Source of the DNA: a bacterium
GTDB taxonomy: Bacteria; Planctomycetota; JAFGQW01
DNA length: 64,000 nt
Reading direction: 5' to 3'
NCBI GenBank assembly: GCA_030426805.1
Contig: JAUHXU010000001.1
Coordinates: 1-64,000 of the forward strand
In this document: positions 52,441 to 60,544 of the stretch, piece by piece
How positions within the stretch are numbered: position 1 is the stretch's first letter
Layout of the letters: every line of letters starts with the position of its first letter
Program-made: the position numbers and the translations under genes
The notes under the pieces: model-generated
Database searches by the model: none
The model's input: only the letters and a program-made list of their open reading frames with translations
Told to the model about the DNA's origin: nothing

Positions 52441-53961
52441 TCAGGCGCCGAAGCGGTAGTAGGTCTGGAGCACGAGCACGGCGAGGGCGGTGCCGTCGGC
52501 GTCGGGGGCGCTCGCCCGCACGAATCGGCCGTCGGCCCGTTGCTCCGGCAGCAGCCGAGCGACCATCGCCCGGTTGAACGCGTCCCACGTATCCCGCTCG
52601 CCGAGCAGGCGTAACGCCTGGGCGGCGTAGAGCATCGCGACCGGATCGCTCTGGCCGACGTCGAGCGTCGACAACGCGGCGATCGAGACCGCATCGGCGT
52701 CGCCTCGCCGGGCGAGCACGTCTCCGGCGGCGAGTGCGACCCGCTCGAACCCGTCGAGGCCCTCGCGCGACCGATCGGCGAGCCAACCGCGGCAGTGGGC
52801 GTCGGTGCCGGCCGGCACGACGAAGCCGAGGTTGCTCGCGACCATCAGCGTGATGCCCGCCTGCGTGACCGTGACCGGATCGTCGAGCCGCTCGGGCGCG
52901 AGCCACGCGAGCGCGCGGGCCGCGACGCCGTCCCCGACCGCGCCCGGGACGAGTGCCCGCGCCTCGGCGAGGCACTGCGCCGCCAGCGCGTGGCCGAGCA
53001 CCGCGCGGCGGCCGGACGTCTCATTCGGCGCCACCGTGGACGCCTCCTTGGAGGACAGCCCGATGAAGCCCGACGGGCGCTGGTGCGCGAGCAGGAAGCG
53101 CACACCCCGTTCGATCACGGGTCGACGCGCATCGTCGATGTCCGCCGCCAGGAATCCGAGCACGCCGAGCGCGGTCTCGCCGATCGCGTCCAGTCGCTCC
53201 GTGCCGAACACGAACCGGCCGTCGTCGCGCTGCGCGCCGACGAGGTGCGCGAGACCACGCGCGACCGCGGCCTCGGTCCGGTCGCCGCCGCCCCATCGTT
53301 TCGCGGTCCGCATCCGCGTCGCCGGCTCGAAGCGGGTCGACACGAGTGCGGCGCGGGAAAACGACGGACCGAACCGCGGCGATGCGTCGCTCCGGCCGCC
53401 GCGCTCCGGGTCGACGACGAGCGGGCGGCGCGGCAGATCGTTCTCGGCCGCGCCCAGGTCGTCGTCCGTCTCGAGCAGCCGTCCGTCACCACGCGCATCG
53501 ACGACCGGGGTCGGCCAATCGCGCCCCGTTCCCTTCGGCGCGCTGGGCTTCGATCCGCCCCACGCGAGCAACAGTCCGATCACGCCGAGTTGCAGCACGG
53601 CGCACATCGCGGCGAACCGAAACCGTGGCGACTGCACGAAGCGATCCCGCACGTAGCTCGCGAATGCGGCGACGAGTTCGATCGGCCCGGCCTGCGCCTC
53701 GCGGCATTCGGCGAACACCTCGCTCAACCGCCGCGCACGCTCGCGGCGATACGCGGCCGACAGCGCCGGCACCGCCGGGCGCCCCGCGTCGACCGTCGTC
53801 CGGATCTGCGCGAGCGACGCAGCCAGTGCCGGGTCGGCATCGACCGCGGCCTCCACGCGAGCGCGATCGCCCTCGGCCAACTCGCCGAGGACGTATGCCT
53901 CGAGCAGCGTCTCGACCGGCTCGTCGCGGTGCGGCGTGCCGCCGCCTTCGACCGTGCTCAT
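52441..53961 (-). CDS. Anti-sigma-like membrane protein with alpha/alpha toroid C-domain
   Basis: 506 aa. The N-terminal 60 residues (EAYVLGELAEGDRARVEAAV) resemble the sigma-binding part of anti-sigma factors. One membrane helix lies at about 115-134. The C-terminal part (about 230-505) is built of helical repeats with QRDDGRFVFG, HQRPSGFIGL and PEQRADGRFVRAS, the pattern of squalene-cyclase/prenyltransferase-type alpha/alpha toroids. Its start overlaps the stop of the sigma gene by 4 bp. The toroid probably senses a ligand on the outer side; this is inference. Confidence 0.75.
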   Translation of the reverse strand: MSTVEGGGTPHRDEPVETLLEAYVLGELAEGDRARVEAAVDADPALAASLAQIRTTVDAGRPAVPALSAAYRRERARRLSEVFAECREAQAGPIELVAAFASYVRDRFVQSPRFRFAAMCAVLQLGVIGLLLAWGGSKPSAPKGTGRDWPTPVVDARGDGRLLETDDDLGAAENDLPRRPLVVDPERGGRSDASPRFGPSFSRAALVSTRFEPATRMRTAKRWGGGDRTEAAVARGLAHLVGAQRDDGRFVFGTERLDAIGETALGVLGFLAADIDDARRPVIERGVRFLLAHQRPSGFIGLSSKEASTVAPNETSGRRAVLGHALAAQCLAEARALVPGAVGDGVAARALAWLAPERLDDPVTVTQAGITLMVASNLGFVVPAGTDAHCRGWLADRSREGLDGFERVALAAGDVLARRGDADAVSIAALSTLDVGQSDPVAMLYAAQALRLLGERDTWDAFNRAMVARLLPEQRADGRFVRASAPDADGTALAVLVLQTYYRFGA

Positions 53962-54578
53962 GGCGTGATTCCCTCCCGCGAGAGCCAACGCCGGAGCTTA
54001 TGCATCGACGTGTGCATCCGCGACTTCACGGTGCCGACCGGAATATCGAGGATCCGCCCGATCTCCGCGTAGCGGATCTCGTCGAAGATCGCGAGTCGGA
54101 ACACCTCGGCCTCCCCAGTACTCAATTGATCGACTCCCTCGCGGATCTTCGCGGCGAGTTCGGCGCTGTATTGCCGACGCTCCGGCGACTCGCCCGGGGC
54201 GCCGAGCGCGTCGAGCAGCGACGGGCCGTCCTGGTCGCTCCCGGCGTCTTCGATCGACACCATCGACGGGCGCGAGCCGCTGTGGTGCACGCGCATGTAG
54301 TCGATCCAGTGGTTACGCGCGACGCGGTAGAGGTAGGTCGTGAACTTCGCATCGGGTCGGTAGTTCTGTCGCGCCTGGTAGATCTTCATCCAGACGTCGA
54401 GGGTCATGTCCTCGGCGTGGCCGTTGTCGTGCACGCGGCGGTAGAAGAACGTGAATACCCGTCGCTCGTGTCGATCGATCAGGTGCTCGAAAGCCGCCCT
54501 GTCCCCCTCGCGCACACGCGCCATCAACACTTCGTCGGCGGGCTTCATCCCCTCGTCTGAACGGGATCGGCGGGCCAC
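53958..54578 (-). CDS. RpoE-like ECF sigma factor
   Basis: 206 aa from the GTG at 54578, chosen because GGAGGG lies 10 nt before it; an ATG at 54548 would give 196 aa. Region 2 is at about 20-95 (HAEDMTLDVWMKIYQARQNY, FTTYLYRVARNHWIDYMR); region 4 is at about 145-200 (LSTGEAEVFRLAIFDEIRY, AEIGRILDIPVGTVKSR). It starts 3 bp after the tsaE stop and is coupled to the anti-sigma-like gene. It is the third ECF sigma factor in the window. Confidence 0.9.
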   Translation of the reverse strand: MARRSRSDEGMKPADEVLMARVREGDRAAFEHLIDRHERRVFTFFYRRVHDNGHAEDMTLDVWMKIYQARQNYRPDAKFTTYLYRVARNHWIDYMRVHHSGSRPSMVSIEDAGSDQDGPSLLDALGAPGESPERRQYSAELAAKIREGVDQLSTGEAEVFRLAIFDEIRYAEIGRILDIPVGTVKSRMHTSMHKLRRWLSREGITP

Positions 54579-54581
54579 GGT

Positions 54582-55070
54582 TCAGCTGCCCTCCGAAATC
54601 CGCGCAAACAACGGCTCGAATCGGGACGAGCGCGAGTAAAATCGGATCAGTCGATCCGTTTCGCCGCGGAACGAGAACCGCACGAACAGCACCGGTTCGG
54701 CGAGCCGACGACGCAGTCCGGCGCCCCACTCGACGACCGCGACCCCTCGGTCGTCGTCGAGCCCCTCTTCGCCCCACTCGAGCAGCGTGTCGGGCGAGAC
54801 GCGATAACCGTCGTAGTGGTAGAGCGGCACCCGCCCCGGCAGCACGCCGCCGAGGGTGAACGTCTGGCTCGTCACGCGGCGCTCGGGGGGCACGCCGAGG
54901 CCCAGCGCGACGCCCTTGGCGAAGCGCGTCTTGCCGGCGCCGAGGTCGCCGATCAGCAGCAATCGGTCGCCGGCCTCGAGCGCCTCCCCGACGCGACGCC
55001 CGAGCGCGACGGTCTCCGCCTCGCCGTGCGTCGTGACGCGCGCGACGCGCACCCGGTCAACGCTCGTCAT
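54582..55070 (-). CDS. tsaE: tRNA threonylcarbamoyladenosine biosynthesis ATPase TsaE
   Basis: 162 aa, the standard TsaE length. The Walker A motif GDLGAGKT is at residues 41-48, VTSQTFTLGG and YHYDGYR follow, and the conserved EWG motif is in VVEWGAGL. TsaE is the ATPase of the TsaBDE complex that adds t6A at position 37 of ANN-decoding tRNAs. The start at ATG 55070 overlaps the end of recD2 by 14 bp. Confidence 0.93.
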   Translation of the reverse strand: MTSVDRVRVARVTTHGEAETVALGRRVGEALEAGDRLLLIGDLGAGKTRFAKGVALGLGVPPERRVTSQTFTLGGVLPGRVPLYHYDGYRVSPDTLLEWGEEGLDDDRGVAVVEWGAGLRRRLAEPVLFVRFSFRGETDRLIRFYSRSSRFEPLFARISEGS

Positions 55071-57309
55071 CGCCACCGCCGCCCTCCGTGCCGCCTCGCT
55101 CGCCGGACGGCGCCGGGTCGAACGCCGGCCCGAAGAGGCTCGGCGCGTCGTCGGCCCGCAGCCGCCGCGCCAGCAGGCCGTGCCGTCGGGCGACGTGCGC
55201 GTTGCCGACCGCGCGCTCGAGCGCGCGCATCGAGCCGACGACGACGACGATCCGGCGGCCCCGCGTCATCGCGGTGTAGAGCAGGTTGCGCTGGAGCAGC
55301 GGCCAATGCGCGGTCGACATCGGTACGATCACCGCCGGGTACTCCGACCCCTGCGACTTGTGCACGGTGATCGCATACGCGAGCGTGAGCTGCTCGAGCT
55401 CCTTCGCCGTGTAGCGAACGGTCCGCTGGTCGATGACGACGTGCACCGCATCGGCGGTCACGTCGTCGACGCGCCCGACGTCGCCGTTGAAGACGCCGCG
55501 GTCGTAGTCGTTCGCGAGCTGCATCACGCGGTCGCCGATCCGCAGACGCAGCGTTCCGCGGGTCACGTGTGGGTCGCCCGGATTGAGCGTGGCCTGGAGG
55601 CGCTCGTTCAACCGATCGGCGCCGACCTCGCCGCGGTACATCGGGGTGAGCACCTGGATGTCGGTCGACGGGATGCCGAAGCGATCGGGGATCCGGCGCG
55701 TGACCATCTCCTCGATCACGGCGCGCGCCGCTTCCGGATCCTCGCGCGGGATCATGAAGAAGTCGGCGCCATCGACGTCGATCGGGACCGTCGGCATCTC
55801 GCCGCGGTTGATTCGGTGCGCGTTCTCGACGATCAGACCGCCCGCCTCCTGCCGGAAGACACGCGTGAGGCGACGCGCCGGAATCACGCCGCTGTCGAGC
55901 ATGTCGCCGAGCACACGCCCGGGCCCCACGCTCGGCAGCTGGTCGGCATCGCCGACCAGCACGAGGTTCGCCTCGGCCGGCAGCGCCGCGAGCAGGTCGC
56001 GCATCAACAGCAGGTCGACCATGCTCGTCTCGTCGATCAACACGAACTCGGCGTCGATCGGGTTGTCGGGTCCGCGGGCGAAGCGGCCGCTCCCCGGATC
56101 GAACTCGAGGAGTCGGTGGATCGTCCGTGCATCGCGACCGGTCGCCTCGGTCATGCGCTTCGCCGCGCGTCCGGTCGGCGCCGCGAGTTCGACGCGCAGC
56201 CCGGCGCGGCGCGACACGTCGACGATCGTCCGGACGATCGTCGTCTTGCCGACACCGGGGCCACCGGTGATCACCGCGAGCTTGTTCGTCACCGCCAGGC
56301 GCACCGCGTCGAGCTGGTCCTCGGTCAGGTCGACCGACGCGTTGCGAAGCGCCGTGTCGACGTGGCCGAGCGCACCGACCGCGGCCGGCACACCGGCGGC
56401 GAGACGCCGAAGGGCGCCCGCAACCTCGACCTCGGCTGCGTGCAGCCGGGGCAGGTAGACGAGCCGTGCCGCGTCGGCGTCGCGCTCCGAGCGCACGGCG
56501 TTTCCCGACTCGAGGTCGGCGAGCGCGGCGTCGACCTCGATCGGGTCGATGTCGAGCAGGCGCGCCGCGCGCTCGACCAGCTCGCTCCACGGCGTCGCGA
56601 CCTGCCCGTCGCCGAGGCGCTCGGCGAGCACGTGCCGGAGCCCCGCCTCGAGGCGCTCGGGCGCGTCCTCGGAAAAGCCGACCGAACGCGCGAGCCGATC
56701 GGCGATCACGAAGCCGACGCCGTCGACGTCGCGGGTCAGACGATACGGGTGCTCCCGCGCGACCGCCATCGCACGGTCCCCGTACACCTCGAAGACGCGG
56801 TTCGCGAGCGCCGCACCGAAGCCGTGGCCCCGGAGGAACACGAGCGTCTCGCGCGCGGCGCGGCTCGCGCGCCACGACGCGATGATCGACTCGAGCTTCT
56901 TCCGTCCGATGCCCTCGACCTCGAGCAGTCGTTCCGGTGACTCGTCGACGACGCGAAGCGTCTCGTCGCCGAACGTCTCGACGATTCGCTCGGCGAGCAC
57001 CTTGCCCATGCCGCTGAGGATGCCCGACGCGAGATAGCGCCGGATGCCGTCGACCGTCGTCGGTGTGACCGATTGGAACGAGTCGACCTGGAACTGCGGG
57101 CCGAACCGCTGGTGCACGGCGTGGCGGCCGGAGACGCGCAGGACTTCGCCGGCGCGCAGGCCCGGCAGTGTGCCGACGATCGTGATGCGGTCGTCGTTGC
57201 CGTGCACGCGAAGCCGCGCCACGGTCCAGTGGTTGCGCTCGTTCGCGAAGACGACGTGCTCGAGCGTCCCCTCGAGGGTCTCCGCATCGGGAAGGGATGG
57301 GCCCGCCAT
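55057..57309 (-). CDS. recD2: RecD2-type ATP-dependent DNA helicase
   Basis: 750 aa, typical of RecD2 with its long N-terminal part. That part (about 1-320) contains helix-hairpin-helix segments (GILSGMGKVLAERI, VEGIGRKKLE). SF1B helicase motifs: GGPGVGKTT with Lys355, LIDETSMVD, VGDADQLPSVGPG, VFRQ, HKSQGSEYPAVIV and TAMTRGRR. It works 5' to 3' in DNA repair, without RecBC. The ATG at 57309 has a -10 only 8 nt upstream. It heads a unit with tsaE, the sigma factor and the toroid protein. Confidence 0.94.
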   Translation of the reverse strand: MAGPSLPDAETLEGTLEHVVFANERNHWTVARLRVHGNDDRITIVGTLPGLRAGEVLRVSGRHAVHQRFGPQFQVDSFQSVTPTTVDGIRRYLASGILSGMGKVLAERIVETFGDETLRVVDESPERLLEVEGIGRKKLESIIASWRASRAARETLVFLRGHGFGAALANRVFEVYGDRAMAVAREHPYRLTRDVDGVGFVIADRLARSVGFSEDAPERLEAGLRHVLAERLGDGQVATPWSELVERAARLLDIDPIEVDAALADLESGNAVRSERDADAARLVYLPRLHAAEVEVAGALRRLAAGVPAAVGALGHVDTALRNASVDLTEDQLDAVRLAVTNKLAVITGGPGVGKTTIVRTIVDVSRRAGLRVELAAPTGRAAKRMTEATGRDARTIHRLLEFDPGSGRFARGPDNPIDAEFVLIDETSMVDLLLMRDLLAALPAEANLVLVGDADQLPSVGPGRVLGDMLDSGVIPARRLTRVFRQEAGGLIVENAHRINRGEMPTVPIDVDGADFFMIPREDPEAARAVIEEMVTRRIPDRFGIPSTDIQVLTPMYRGEVGADRLNERLQATLNPGDPHVTRGTLRLRIGDRVMQLANDYDRGVFNGDVGRVDDVTADAVHVVIDQRTVRYTAKELEQLTLAYAITVHKSQGSEYPAVIVPMSTAHWPLLQRNLLYTAMTRGRRIVVVVGSMRALERAVGNAHVARRHGLLARRLRADDAPSLFGPAFDPAPSGERGGTEGGGGDDER

Positions 57310-57317
57310 GACGCGGA

Positions 57318-57323
57318 ATGATA
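57318..57323 (-). promoter_or_regulatory. -10-like element of recD2
   Basis: TATCAT on the minus strand, 8 nt before the recD2 ATG, no ribosome binding site between. It forms a back-to-back pair with the element at 57355-57360. Confidence 0.45.
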
Positions 57324-57354
57324 GCACAGACGCAAGGCCCCGCTCGTCGGGTGC

Positions 57355-57360
57355 TATACT
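57355..57360 (+). promoter_or_regulatory. -10 element of membrane protein gene 57369-58868
   Basis: TATACT, 8 nt before ATG 57369. The 59 bp between the divergent start codons holds both -10 elements; no good -35 on either side. Confidence 0.5.
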
Positions 57361-57368
57361 CCGCCGGC

Positions 57369-58868
57369 ATGGACGTACGGGCACGACTCGCGACCTGGTT
57401 CGCAGCCGCCACACTCGTCGGCTACTCGTTTGCGGTGGGCGGCGATCCGGTCGACGACGCGGGCATCACGTATCGCTTCGCGCGCAACCTCGCGGCCGGC
57501 GAGGGGCTCTGCTTCAACCCGGGCGTTCGCGTCGAAGGCTACGTGCACTTCCTGTGGATCGCGCTCCTCGCGGCGGTCGAATGGGTGACCGGCGTGGCAC
57601 CGATGACGGCGGGTCCGCTGCTCGGCCGCTTGTTCGGCGCCCTCGCGGTCGTCGCGACCGGCGACCTGGCGGCCCGCCTCCTCCCCGGCTCGCGCTGGGC
57701 GATCGCCGCGCCATGGCTGCTCGCGACGAATCTCTACTTCGCGTTGTGGTCGCAGGCGGGCCTCGAGACGCCGCTCTTCGTGTGGCTCGCGCTCGCGACC
57801 GCTTCGCTGGCGCTGCGCGGCGGCCGCGCGGCCAGGTACGGTGCACCCCTCGTCGCGGTCGCGATGTGCATGACACGACCCGAGGGCGTCCTCTTCGTCG
57901 CGGTCCTCGCGTTCGAGGCGCTCCGCCGCCACGGCCTCGGCCGCGCGACGGCGACGGCAGCCACCGTGTTCCTCGTCCCGGCGATCGGCTACTTCGCATG
58001 GCGCTGGAGCTACTTCGGAGACCTGCTGCCCAACGTCTTCTACGCGAAGGGCGGGCTCGCGTGGTGGGCCGGGTTCGTCTACGTGGGCCGCTTCGTCACG
58101 CGCGTCGAGCCCCGGATCGTGCTCCCGGCGGTCGTGTCGATCGTCGTGCTCGGCGTCACGGTCGCGGCCGTCGTGCCGGCGCTGCCCGCCGTGTGGCGCT
58201 CACGGGCGCGCGGGGTCCTGCTCGGGCTCGGCGCATGGATCGCCGGGGTGTTCTACGAGGGCGGCGACTGGATGGGCGGCTTTCGGTTCCTCGTCCCGAC
58301 GCTGCCGTTGTTCGCGCTGCTCGCCGCGTGCGCCGCAGCGCACATCAAGCGACCGACCGCGATCGCGCTCGTCGCCGTGCCGCTCGCGTTCAACGCGGTC
58401 AACGGCACGGCGTACGCGCTACACGCGCCGACCGATCCGGCGCGAACCTGGTTTCACCAGCGCGACTACTACGATGACATGGCCGCTTGGGTGAACGAGC
58501 ACGTCGAACCCGGCACGCTGTGCGCGCTCGGGGACATGGGCTACGTGCCCTACCACTCGCTCGACGTGCGCTACATCGACTTCCTCGGCCTCGTCGACCG
58601 GACGATCGCGCACTTGCCCGGCGGCGTGACCAACCCCGAAGTCTATCGCTACCTGCTCAGCCGTGAACCGGTCTGGTTCTTCTCGCTCGTGCACCACTTG
58701 CCGGACGGCACGCGACGCGGCCACACACCCGTTGACGCGACGATGTTGCGCTTCCTCGATCCGGCGATGCCGCCGGAGCACCGTCTCTTTCGTTTCCACT
58801 GCGAAGTGCCGGGGTGGCTCGAGCACGGGGAACGGGTCGCGTTCTACGTCTACCGTCGCGCCGAGTAG
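57369..58868 (+). CDS. Polytopic membrane protein, GT-C glycosyltransferase-like
   Basis: 499 aa with about nine to eleven hydrophobic helices in residues 1-355 and a short soluble C-terminal part. The N-terminal loop has VDDAGITYRFARNLAAGEG and RVEGYVHFLW, the same GT-C pattern as in the protein at 17528-19363, with paired Asp residues at about 30-31. The likely reaction is sugar transfer from a polyprenyl carrier at the outer membrane face; the substrate is unknown. It is transcribed alone, divergent from recD2. Confidence 0.72.
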   Translation: MDVRARLATWFAAATLVGYSFAVGGDPVDDAGITYRFARNLAAGEGLCFNPGVRVEGYVHFLWIALLAAVEWVTGVAPMTAGPLLGRLFGALAVVATGDLAARLLPGSRWAIAAPWLLATNLYFALWSQAGLETPLFVWLALATASLALRGGRAARYGAPLVAVAMCMTRPEGVLFVAVLAFEALRRHGLGRATATAATVFLVPAIGYFAWRWSYFGDLLPNVFYAKGGLAWWAGFVYVGRFVTRVEPRIVLPAVVSIVVLGVTVAAVVPALPAVWRSRARGVLLGLGAWIAGVFYEGGDWMGGFRFLVPTLPLFALLAACAAAHIKRPTAIALVAVPLAFNAVNGTAYALHAPTDPARTWFHQRDYYDDMAAWVNEHVEPGTLCALGDMGYVPYHSLDVRYIDFLGLVDRTIAHLPGGVTNPEVYRYLLSREPVWFFSLVHHLPDGTRRGHTPVDATMLRFLDPAMPPEHRLFRFHCEVPGWLEHGERVAFYVYRRAE

Positions 58869-58881
58869 CGCGTACGTAGAC

Positions 58882-58905
58882 GCGCCCACCGCTCGGGGTG
58901 GGCGC
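58882..58905. terminator. Bidirectional hairpin between convergent genes
   Basis: A perfect 9 bp stem (GCGCCCACC with GGTGGGCGC) and a 6 nt loop, between stops at 58868 and 58932. No T-tract. Placement supports a shared terminator. Confidence 0.6.
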
Positions 58906-58931
58906 AGTGTCCGTCGTCGTGGCGACCGAGC

Positions 58932-59351
58932 CTACGGCGCGTCGATCATCAACGCCTCGCGGTCACCGACGATCAAGCGCGGGCGCGGGCCGCTGCGGTC
59001 GATCGTGACGGAGACGATTCCGACGGTGATGTCGCGCGAGATGCGACTCGGGATCGTGAACGGCATCGCGGCCGAGTAGACCCGACCGTTCTGCACGAGC
59101 GGTGCGGTGCCGATCAGGTGGCCGAGGCGCAATGCGCGGCGCGGGCTGGGTCGGCGGGTCCGCATCTTGACGAAGAACGCGACCTCTTGGCCACGCGCCG
59201 GCGTGAGCCCGATCAGGTCCGCACCGATCCGAATCGTCGCGCCCGGCGTCGTCGTCGCCGTCGACAGTCGCGTGTCGAGCGAGGGGCGCGTCTGCGCGAA
59301 CGCGGTCGTGGCCAGCATCGCGGCACACACGGTCATCAGGAACTTCTTCAT
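58932..59351 (-). CDS. Small secreted protein of unknown function
   Basis: 139 aa. A signal peptide (MKKFLMTVCAAMLATTAFAQ) is followed by an all-beta mature part (TPGATIRIGADLIGL, VAFFVKMRTRR, ITVGIVSVTIDRSG), compatible with one Ig-like fold. GGAAGG is 4 nt before the ATG at 59351. No family recognised. Confidence 0.7.
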   Translation of the reverse strand: MKKFLMTVCAAMLATTAFAQTRPSLDTRLSTATTTPGATIRIGADLIGLTPARGQEVAFFVKMRTRRPSPRRALRLGHLIGTAPLVQNGRVYSAAMPFTIPSRISRDITVGIVSVTIDRSGPRPRLIVGDREALMIDAP

Positions 59352-59468
59352 CGAGCCTTCCTTCTTCGAGGACATGGAATCCGCCACACCCGTACGATCA
59401 TCCCGGCAACCCGGCCGTTCTCGCACGCCTTTGTTCGAAGAAATTGCGTCCCGAAGGGAGATCCGCGC

Positions 59469-60494
59469 TCAGGCGCCGGCCGGGTCCTCGAGGCGCACGG
59501 CCCAGGTGCCCCCGGACTCCTCGACCACGAGGCGCCCCTCGTCTCCTTCGAGCGTCGCGCTCGTCCGGCGTTCGGTCGTGACGAGGTCGACCAGGTTGCG
59601 CTTGATCAGGTGCGCCTCCTTCGCGAGCACCTCCCGGTCGACCTCCGGGTCCTGGGCGGCCTCCTTGAGTTGCGCCCAGTGCCACACCAGCGACGCCTCG
59701 TCGCGGCGCCCCTCGTTCTCGAGGTGGCGACGCCCCGGCCCGCAGAGTTCGCGATACTCGCACCACGCGCACAGCTTGCTCGGCTGCGCCGGAAACGTCC
59801 GTGCGGCACGAACGACGTCGATCGTCCGCCGCGTTCGCGCCCGGATCTCCTCCAGCGCGGACTCGCTCTTCTCCCGCACGACGACGGTGCCGGGGACGAG
59901 GTAGTGCCAGATCAACCGCACGCCCTGCTGCCCGTCGAACGCGTGGCCGAGCCCCACCTGGTAGAGCGCGAGTTGGACGTCGTCGAAGAAGCGGTCCGGC
60001 GGCTGGCGTCGCGACGTCTTGTAGTCGTGGATCTCGAGGTAGTCGTCCTCGCCCCGGACCATCCGATCGACGTAGCCGCGAATCGGGTAGCGGTCGGTGC
60101 CGTCGAGGTCGAACTCCACGAGCCACTCGAGGCCGAGCGTCCGGTCGGCGTCGGCAAACGGATGGTGCAGATTGTAGTAGCGCGTCAGGCAGTCCTTGCC
60201 GGTCGCGAAGTAGCCGTCGATCGACGTGTCGTCGCGCACGCAACGGACGCCGGGCTCGAACTCGGCCTCCCACCGCGCCGCGTAGTAGTCGATCAACTCG
60301 GGCAGCGGCGGCGCGAGCCCCTCCGACGCCGACTGGTAGAGGTGCTCGAGCGACTCGTGCACCCGGTTGCCCATGAACGACTCGATCGACCGCCAGCGCC
60401 CCGGGATGCCGTCCACGTAGCGCAGCCGGAACTGCAGCGGGCACTTGCGGAAGCACTCGAGCCGCGAGTGCGAATAGGGTCCCTCGAGCGACAT
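59469..60494 (-). CDS. RecB/Cas4-family PD-(D/E)XK nuclease with Fe-S cysteines
   Basis: 341 aa. It begins with YSHSRLECFRKCPLQFRLRY, whose CPxxF block is typical of the family. The nuclease core is RGYVDRMVRG, then EIHDYKTSR with the D-x(n)-D-Y-K catalytic set, followed by a QLALYQVGLG motif. Near residue 240, CAWCEYRELC and Cys18 can bind a 4Fe-4S cluster as in Cas4 and AddB. A solo genomic copy outside any CRISPR locus probably serves DNA repair. The start at 60494 has GGGAGGG before it. Confidence 0.88.
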   Translation of the reverse strand: MSLEGPYSHSRLECFRKCPLQFRLRYVDGIPGRWRSIESFMGNRVHESLEHLYQSASEGLAPPLPELIDYYAARWEAEFEPGVRCVRDDTSIDGYFATGKDCLTRYYNLHHPFADADRTLGLEWLVEFDLDGTDRYPIRGYVDRMVRGEDDYLEIHDYKTSRRQPPDRFFDDVQLALYQVGLGHAFDGQQGVRLIWHYLVPGTVVVREKSESALEEIRARTRRTIDVVRAARTFPAQPSKLCAWCEYRELCGPGRRHLENEGRRDEASLVWHWAQLKEAAQDPEVDREVLAKEAHLIKRNLVDLVTTERRTSATLEGDEGRLVVEESGGTWAVRLEDPAGA

Positions 60495-60515
60495 ACCGCC
60501 CTCCCCTCGCCGCTC

Positions 60516-60543
60516 ATTGTAGCGACCCGTCGCCGCCCGGCAA
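60516..60543 (-). promoter_or_regulatory. Sigma70-like promoter of the nuclease gene
   Basis: Reading the minus strand: TTGCCG (60538-60543), 16 bp spacer, TACAAT (60516-60521), then a short leader of about 14 nt with GGGAGGG. The -35 overlaps the end of the upstream gene's spacer, just before the ResB-CcsA stop at 60545. Confidence 0.5.
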
Positions 60544-60544
60544 C

